Shown in pieces: positions 23,984 to 24,239 of a DNA stretch of 24,239 bases. This DNA is from Dehalococcoidia bacterium (GTDB taxonomy: Bacteria; Chloroflexota; Dehalococcoidia; UBA3495). The notes beneath the pieces were generated by a model. The model was not told where the DNA came from. It saw only the letters and a list, made by a program, of their open reading frames with translations, and made no database searches. Location of the stretch: contig PCAH01000146.1 of NCBI GenBank assembly GCA_002730485.1, forward strand, positions 1-24,239. Reading direction: 5' to 3'. A program made the position numbers and the translations under genes. Every line of letters starts with the position of its first letter. Position 1 is the stretch's first letter.

Positions 23984-24239
23984 ATGTTTTTGATGCGGTT
24001 CACCGAACGAGCCTACACCAGCTACACGGAGGAGGCGGTTAGGAACAGCGCCAACGAAGCCGTCAGGCTGACCTTCTCCAACAAGAACTTCGACCCACAG
24101 ATCGGCGCTCGCCAATACAACGAGTACCTGGACGAATATGAATACTGCGAAGAAGTGGGCTTTGATGGGCTGATGCTGAACGAGCATCACAACACCCCTA
24201 CCTGCCTAGGCGCGACCATGAACCTTGAAGCTGCCATCC
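23984..24239 (+). CDS. LLM-class flavin-dependent oxidoreductase, N-terminal part
   Basis: The gene runs off the right edge, with 85 codons visible. The ATG follows GGAGGT (23972-23977) by six bases. The sequence opens MFLMRFTERAYTSY and continues to EYEYCEEVGFDGLMLNEHHNTPTCLG, the second-strand (N)EHH motif of luciferase-like monooxygenases. The YTEEAVRNSANEA insert near the start is not shared with the left-edge member, so these are different subgroups and not a recent duplication. The substrate is unknown. It diverges from serA. Confidence 0.87.
   Translation, partial: MFLMRFTERAYTSYTEEAVRNSANEAVRLTFSNKNFDPQIGARQYNEYLDEYEYCEEVGFDGLMLNEHHNTPTCLGATMNLEAAI

Noticed and set aside
1..24239. 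CRISPR array, insertion sequence or phage genes
   Set aside because: No regularly spaced repeats, transposase, integrase or phage proteins were seen.

Overview
The window looks like chromosomal DNA from an uncultivated bacterium of moderate GC. Gene content suggests Chloroflexota, perhaps the marine SAR202/Dehalococcoidia side. The reasons are a split methylmalonyl-CoA mutase with its epimerase, a luciferase-like flavin monooxygenase (LLM) at each window edge, a DUF3179 protein, and a lipoprotein built from ~35-residue W-x-x-D-G-I-S repeats. This placement is inference from gene content only. Many genes start with TTG or GTG. Of 20 intact genes with a visible stop, ten end in TAG, nine in TAA and only one (nusB) in TGA.

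Layout. 1-282 (-) is the N-terminus of an LLM. 480-1478 (+) is holA (DNA polymerase III delta), which meets a convergent operon of a PHP phosphoesterase and an orphan oligopeptide-type ABC ATPase (1475-3151, -). 3300-5398 (+) is a broken lipoprotein gene (ten W repeats, then an HEXXH zinc-peptidase-like domain) with one frameshift and one in-frame TGA. 5414-10269 (-) holds ftsK, RNase J and a family-4 uracil-DNA glycosylase with a C-terminal clamp-binding motif. 10648-13525 (-) is the yceD/DUF177, rpmF, fabD, nusB, acpP cluster, linking ribosome assembly to fatty-acid synthesis.

13686-17636 (-) is a methylmalonyl-CoA module: mutase large subunit, acyl-CoA dehydrogenase, epimerase and B12-binding small subunit. 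Together they would interconvert (R)- and (S)-methylmalonyl-CoA and succinyl-CoA, as in propionate or branched-chain degradation. A chlorite-dismutase-like gene (17769-18647, +) diverges from it. Next is a DUF3179 gene (18644-19768, -) with an in-frame TGA exactly where the family has the first Cys of a CPLC motif, followed by a hairpin that fits the bacterial SECIS rules. A second in-frame stop (TAA) lies further on. RidA-like, tRNA-Gly(TCC) with a strong terminator, an unknown 151-aa protein, a ketopantoate-reductase-family protein, serA and the start of a second LLM complete the window.

Most genes are ordinary housekeeping genes. The main points of interest are the candidate selenocysteine codon in the DUF3179 gene (against plain gene decay), the disrupted repeat lipoprotein, the clamp-binding tail on the glycosylase, the near absence of TGA stops, and several palindromes placed on or beside promoters (holA, fabD, acyl-CoA dehydrogenase, mutase).
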